From the NCBI GenBank assembly GCA_026874595.1, contig CM049306.1:10561019-10625018 (forward strand): DNA of 64,000 nucleotides, given 5' to 3'. Positions 59,281 through 64,000 of the stretch are shown in pieces. Each line of letters begins with the position of its first letter. Position 1 is the first letter of the stretch. A program made the translations under genes and the position numbers. The notes under the pieces were generated by a model. The model was not told where the DNA came from, made no database searches, and saw nothing but the letters and a program-made list of their open reading frames with translations. The DNA is from Sipunculus nudus (Eukaryota > Annelida > Sipuncula > Golfingiida > Sipunculidae).

Positions 59281-59620
59281 TAGCTGGCACCACCAGTCTT
59301 ATATACAACGAAGAGATATATAAATATGCCCAATGTCAGACTGATATGTCAAACCTCTCCTGTGAAATAAGCAGGGACATACACTATAAAAAAAATTATT
59401 GTAGGTGGCGCCACCAGTCTTGTACACTATAAAGCTACCCGATATGTATAAACATGCCCAATTTTAGGCTAATGTATCAAATTCCTCTGTAGAAATAAGC
59501 AGGCGCATACACTGCAAAATTCAATGTAGGTGGCACCACCTGTCTTGTAAATAAGAATACCATCAAAGACCCATAGACAGGTCAAAATATCAGTCCAATA
59601 CATCAAACTTTCCCAGAGTT
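59280..59620 (+). repeat. Diverged three-unit tail of the palindrome family
   Basis: Units begin at about 59284 (GGCACCACC), 59404 (perfect palindrome, 59404-59415) and 59528 (GGTGGCACCACC), about 122 bases apart. Each continues AGTCTTGTA or TGTCTTGTA and an ACATGCCCAAT block. Confidence 0.82.
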
Positions 59621-59639
59621 TGATGCACTTGGCTGACAA

Positions 59640-60080
59640 GGCTTAGGTGAGTAAGGCAGTTGCCCCCGAGTGACCTGTGACAAATTGCTGCCCCAAGCTA
59701 CTGCACAGAGTGAACTCTTGACCTGCACCTGGCTAGACTGAGTGAACTTTTGACCTGTACCTGGCTGCACTGAGTGAACTCTTGACCTATTGCATAATCT
59801 GACACAGTTGGTAGTCTGCCAAAGCTATAAATAGATTCAGGCTGAACTTTGGTACCAAATATGATGCAGTGAGCAGTCTTCTAAAGCTATAAATAGAATG
59901 CAGCTACTGCACTGAGTGAACTCTTGACCTCTACCTGGCTGCACTTCTTCAAATCCTGGCACTGTGCCAAAACTATTTATAGAGGTGACATCGTCTTGGC
60001 TAATGGCCAACATCAAGGCACTGGCAATCTGCCAATGGTAAACCAAGTGCTGCCAGCTGTACACAAAACTGGTCCCTACT
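59640..60080 (+). repeat. Imperfect ~50-bp direct repeats
   Basis: 'gagtgaactcttgacct' and 'acctggctgcact' recur at about 59709, 59749, 59775 and 59907. The 'aaagctataaatag' block occurs twice. Confidence 0.7.
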
Positions 60081-60639
60081 TGAAATAACTTTTAAATTTA
60101 TTTTCCCAAAACAAAATGCTTTTCAGCTGACTTTTTATAAAAAATATATCAGGAATATATGTAAAATTATTACGGATGCATACTGAATGCAAAATTAAAA
60201 TACAGATATATCTCATTGATGGCATATTCTTGAATGAAGTTGAGTAGGGATACCAATAATTTATAATCAACGTACAGTTGTCTTTATATAGCCACAGAGG
60301 GCTGAATATCCATGATTGTAACATTGCCTGGTATGATGAATAAATTAAATCAAAAATCAAAATTTTTTAAAAGCTTTTAAAAAAACTTTCTTTTCAATAT
60401 TAACCAAATATAACCTGAAATCTAAATGTCTAGTGGCATGATGTAATAGATGCTGATAAACTGGTGCCAGGCTAGATGTAACAGCATCACACAGCTAACA
60501 TATGTGATAAAATGACTCAATTCAATCTCCATAATTCAGTCAAATATAATTCTTGTGGAACCATTAATGACAATTATTATAAGAATTATTATAGGGATTA
60601 TTCTTGTAAAATATTTAACAAACTGGCTTCAGTGGCATC

Positions 60640-61560
60640 AGTCGAAAAACGTTTCGCAGGTTTATAACTCATATAGGAAGATACAGCAAACTGGCTAAGT
60701 TCAGCTTCCGGTAACTCAGCCAAAAAGCACTGAACCAAAACCATTTGAACAAACTTGAATTATCAACATCTGAGGATAATTAATGTGTGAGATTTAAGAA
60801 TTTGGCCAAGTGGTTTTTGAGAAGAAGATCTTTGTAGCCACTGAGCTAAAATGGGCTGTTATGGCATATGACTAAATTCAGCTTCCAATAACTTAGCCAA
60901 AAGTCACTGAAAAGAGACCATTTGAACAAAATTCAGAAAGCACTACCCTAGGATCATTTCTGTGCGATATGAAACATTTTGACCAAATTGTTTCAGAGAA
61001 GAAGTTTTTTTTTGTAGCCCTCATTGTGATACAGGCACTGATGACCCCGTACAAAAAAGGCCGATGCAGGTGGCGCCACCAATACCTCAATTTCAGATAT
61101 GACCTATGTTACCAACATTGGCATAAATTTGGTGATGATAGCTCCAGCTCTTTCTGAGATTTAAATTTTAATATGCTTTTTTACACATTTAACAAAGTTC
61201 AACCTCTTGTAACTCGGCCAAAAATCTCCAAACTGGAACCATTCGAACAAACTTGAAAAAGATTGTTCCAGGGATCATTTCTGTGAAATATTGGACAATT
61301 TGGCTGGACAGTTTCGGAGAAGAAGATTTTTAAAGCTTTTTTAGCTTTTTCCCTATAAAATCTAAGAAAATGCAGTTAGAAAAAATATATACAAAATACG
61401 ATATAGTTTTTTGGATGACTGATTATTTGCAAAAAAGTTGGTAATGCTAGCTCTTGCCGTTTTTGAGATAGCTATCGTTAACGTACAGACGACGCACGAC
61501 ACACGACGCGCGACGGACGACGCCGCACCATCGCATAAGCTCACAGGTTCGCTAAAAACT
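60640..61560 (+). repeat. Repeat units with GAACCATTTGAACAAA, ending in a CGACGACGG stretch
   Basis: Units at about 60741, 60918 and 61239 share 'ccatttgaacaaa', a GGATCATTTCTGTG block and GAGAAGAAG. A GGTGGCGCCACC unit is embedded at 61069-61080, followed about 80 bases on by 'tctgagattt'. The end is a GACGACGCACGACACACGAC-like stretch and a weak stem ending GCTAAAAA, as in the other families. Confidence 0.75.
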
Positions 61561-62268
61561 AGTTGTAGAAAATGTAACAGAAATTTAGATACTTTAACTA
61601 GAGGGCACTCATTAGAATGCAAACCTCTTCCAATGCAAAACAACCCACTGGATCTGTAATGCGCTTTTTTAAACCAATATTCAATTATTTTATTTTAATA
61701 TTTCTTTGCCGGCACTCCACAAAGTCTCGTGAAAATCAGTTCAGTCTGTTTTATGCATGGTCCGGATGATGAAGATACTAAGTAAAGGAACCGAAGCCGA
61801 GCGCTAACCTGGTGCGTGTTTTTTAGTGATATACATCCCAGATAAACCTGCTTGAAAATAATTGGCTTCGAGGGTTAACTGACATTTACATTTGATTAAT
61901 ATCAAAAGTGTGATCTGTAGAGTGTGAACAGATAAGCAAACAGACTGAAAAAGATACAAACATACATACAAAATTCTAGCAAGCAATAATCATACAGAGC
62001 TGAAAACATAACCTCCTCGGTCGCAGGAGCGAGTCACATGAATACAGAAGAGTGGTATCATATATCAGTGTATGCATAATACGTATAAAAAATTATTGGC
62101 AGGGCACAAATCATATCTACCAGATCAAAAATATTCTGGTCAAACATTCAATCATATGTTAATTGATTCTTCTTGAAAGAACACAGGCCACAGGAATTTA
62201 TATTCTATGGGTATAAGGTATAGAAACATGATATGAAACACGTTAGAAGTAACGCCTTTCTTTGTGCC
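61561..62268. other. Non-coding, no gene seen
   Basis: No coding or repeat feature recognised. Confidence 0.5.
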
Positions 62269-62435
62269 CACAGGCACTCGTTTCCAGCACGAAAATGGCC
62301 TAGAAGCCGTAAACACATCGAGTATGGGCGATATACCCATTATAAAAGAACTTTTATTATAAAATGGGTATATCGCCCATACTCGATGTGTTTACGGTTT
62401 CTAGGCCATTTTAGTGCTGGAAACGAGTACCTGTG
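62269..62435. mobile_element. Fold-back element, near-perfect ~73-bp inverted repeat
   Basis: The left arm, 62269-62341, runs from CACAGGCACTCGTTTCCAGC to GGGCGATATACCCATT. The right arm repeats it in reverse, ending at 62435, with very few mismatches. A loop of about 20 bases (ATAAAAGAACTTTTATTATA) separates the arms. It has the form of a fold-back MITE or a recent inverted duplication. Confidence 0.88.
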
Positions 62436-62439
62436 TTTG

Positions 62440-62810
62440 TGCCCAGGGTTGTTTAATAAATACTTCGCACTGCTTTCTATATAAGAAATAATGGGCCGCA
62501 TTTAAACAAGTGTTCCCGTCATGAAATGTTATAAAGAATTTTGCAGCCCTGCTTTCAGAATAATATTACATCATCATATTTATCGGTAGTACAAAATCAT
62601 TCAGAGCTGATGATCAAATCAAATAATCCTTGGTCTTGGATAGATTCATCTTTGGCAGCAGGTCTGTGGCTTACCTGGACTTTTGTTTCATTTTTATTGC
62701 GGTTTGGAAACACACACTCAATAAAAAACAACAAATAACATTTTTTTTGCCAGGCAAAAAGCTGGTTTGGATTGAGTGATAAATATAATATCTCATCAAC
62801 ACCTTTATTC
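62440..62810. other. Non-coding, no gene seen
   Basis: Two overlapping short frames on opposite strands, neither with support. Confidence 0.5.
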
Positions 62811-63563
62811 ACATCTTTTACACCGTGCAAAAATAAATGTCAGTCGGGTCATATCTTTAACAATGTCCTGAACTCTTAAGAGCATCTCTGTAATTTTTCG
62901 AAATATTTTTTCAGTTTCCTTTAACAGAATTCTTCCGTTCTGCACGTCATCGTTATTTTTTGTCCCTCTCTCACAGTTTACTTGCAGCTTCTTTCAGCTT
63001 CACATCTTTTACACCGTGCAAAAATAAATGTCAGTCGGGTCATATCTTTAACAATGTCCTGAACTCTTAAGAGCATCTCTGTAATTTTTCGAAATATTTT
63101 TTCAGTTTCCTTTAACAGAATTCTTCCGTTCTGCACGTCATCGTTATTTTTTGTCCCTCTCTCACAGTTTACTTTCAGCTTCTTTCAGCTTCACATCTTT
63201 TACACCGTGCGAAAATAAATGTCAGTCGGGTCATATCTTTAACAATGTCCTGAACTCTTAAGAGCATCTCTGTAATTTTTCGAAATATTTTTTCAGTTTC
63301 CTTTAACAGAATTCTTCCGTTCTGCACGTCATCGTTATTTTTTGTCCCTCTCTCACAGTTTACTTGCAGCTTCTTTCAGCTTCACATCTTTTACACCGTG
63401 CGAAAATAAATGTCAGTCGGGTCATATCTTTAACAATGTCCTGAACTCTTAAGAGCATCTCTGTAATTTTTCGAAATATTTTTTAAGTTTCCTTTAACAG
63501 AATTCTTCCGTTCTGTACGTCATCATCATTTTTTGTCCCTCTCTCACAGTTTACTTTCAGCTT
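62811..63563 (+). repeat. Four-copy 191-bp tandem repeat
   Basis: Unit starts (ACATCTTTTACACCGTGC) at 62811, 63002, 63193 and 63384, all exactly 191 bases apart. The units differ at only a handful of positions. No coding sequence. Confidence 0.96.
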
Positions 63564-64000
63564 TTCAATATTTTGAAAAAAAAATGAAGTTGGAATAAAA
63601 TCAAGGCAACCCTCTCATTACAATATTTACCAAGAGTACATGTGTTGCCTGAGACTGTCGAGAGTATCAAAACCACTTTGTCTGCATCTGTGCTTTCTGT
63701 ATCTGTGCTTCTGTAAAGGTTATCTTGAATATAACCAGCAAATGCGCTGGCGTGCTAAAAATTACAATCGGATAAAAAAATTTTCTTATTTCAAGCAAAA
63801 TTGAAGAAAACATGAAGATTTCAGTAAGAATAGACATGCATTTGATAGAAAATCCCATGGCTATTGCATAATGATCTAAAATTAATCAAAAGCTGAAACA
63901 AATGTACGTACATAGGATATTTTTTTAGAATTTTGGAAAATTTGAGGGGAAGGGGGTATGTTATAGGGCACACAATCGCTAACATATAAGCATTGTCGAA
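63564..64000. other. Non-coding, no gene seen
   Basis: AT-rich, no feature recognised. Confidence 0.5.

Overview
This is a stretch of animal nuclear genome. It has split genes with GT/AG introns, low coding density, many microsatellites and layered transposable elements. No bacterial, organellar or CRISPR features are visible. The repeat style suggests a lophotrochozoan, most likely a mollusc: many non-coding families ending in a GACGGACGG-type stretch plus a hairpin, and DIRS, Gmr1-like and LINE remnants. This is an inference from repeat style; the species cannot be fixed from the window.

Only two host genes are supported, both partial and both on the minus strand. (1) Three coding exons of an SLC49A3 (MFSD7)-type major facilitator transporter lie at 22531-22695, 9881-10051 and 9205-9421. 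All three junctions keep frame with consensus splice sites. The rest of the gene must lie to the left of the window or be unrecognised. (2) A class A (rhodopsin-like) GPCR has a TM1 exon at 45980-46047 and one large exon for TM2 to the C-terminus at 43392-44258. It has two substitutions at normally conserved sites: Ser at position 2.50, and Lys-Arg-Asn in place of Asp-Arg-Tyr at 3.49-3.51. Its N-terminal exon was not found.

Mobile elements from left to right. A DIRS-type tyrosine-recombinase retrotransposon (about 171-4313, minus) has inverted terminal repeats and a clear internal complementary region, and sits inside a roughly 325-bp tandem repeat. Two direct copies of a 1.66/1.84-kb hairpin-bounded non-coding element lie at 6394-8050 and 18285-20124, in or beside SLC49A3 introns. 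A Ty3/gypsy-related element of the Gmr1 type (27855-32901, minus) has its integrase upstream of reverse transcriptase, several coding breaks and one recognisable LTR. There are also a LINE 3' end (about 48535-49110, plus), a Harbinger-like MITE (49804-50301), a long fold-back (62269-62435) and a fourfold 191-bp array (62811-63563).

The most unusual signal is non-coding. A perfect 12-bp palindrome, GGTGGCGCCACC, occurs 23 times by eye. Fifteen copies mark a higher-order array of about 277-bp dimers (alternating 148- and 128-bp halves) at about 56300-59280. The rest sit at equivalent places in smaller or more diverged arrays (4.5, 12.5, 16.3-16.9, 19.0, 37.0, 59.4 and 61.1 kb). In every case a fairly constant distance separates it from a GAGATAT-like motif. 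Several of these arrays end in a hairpin, often of a shared GTATC...GATAC type. Together they look like one superfamily of hairpin-terminated tandem repeats in several states of decay.
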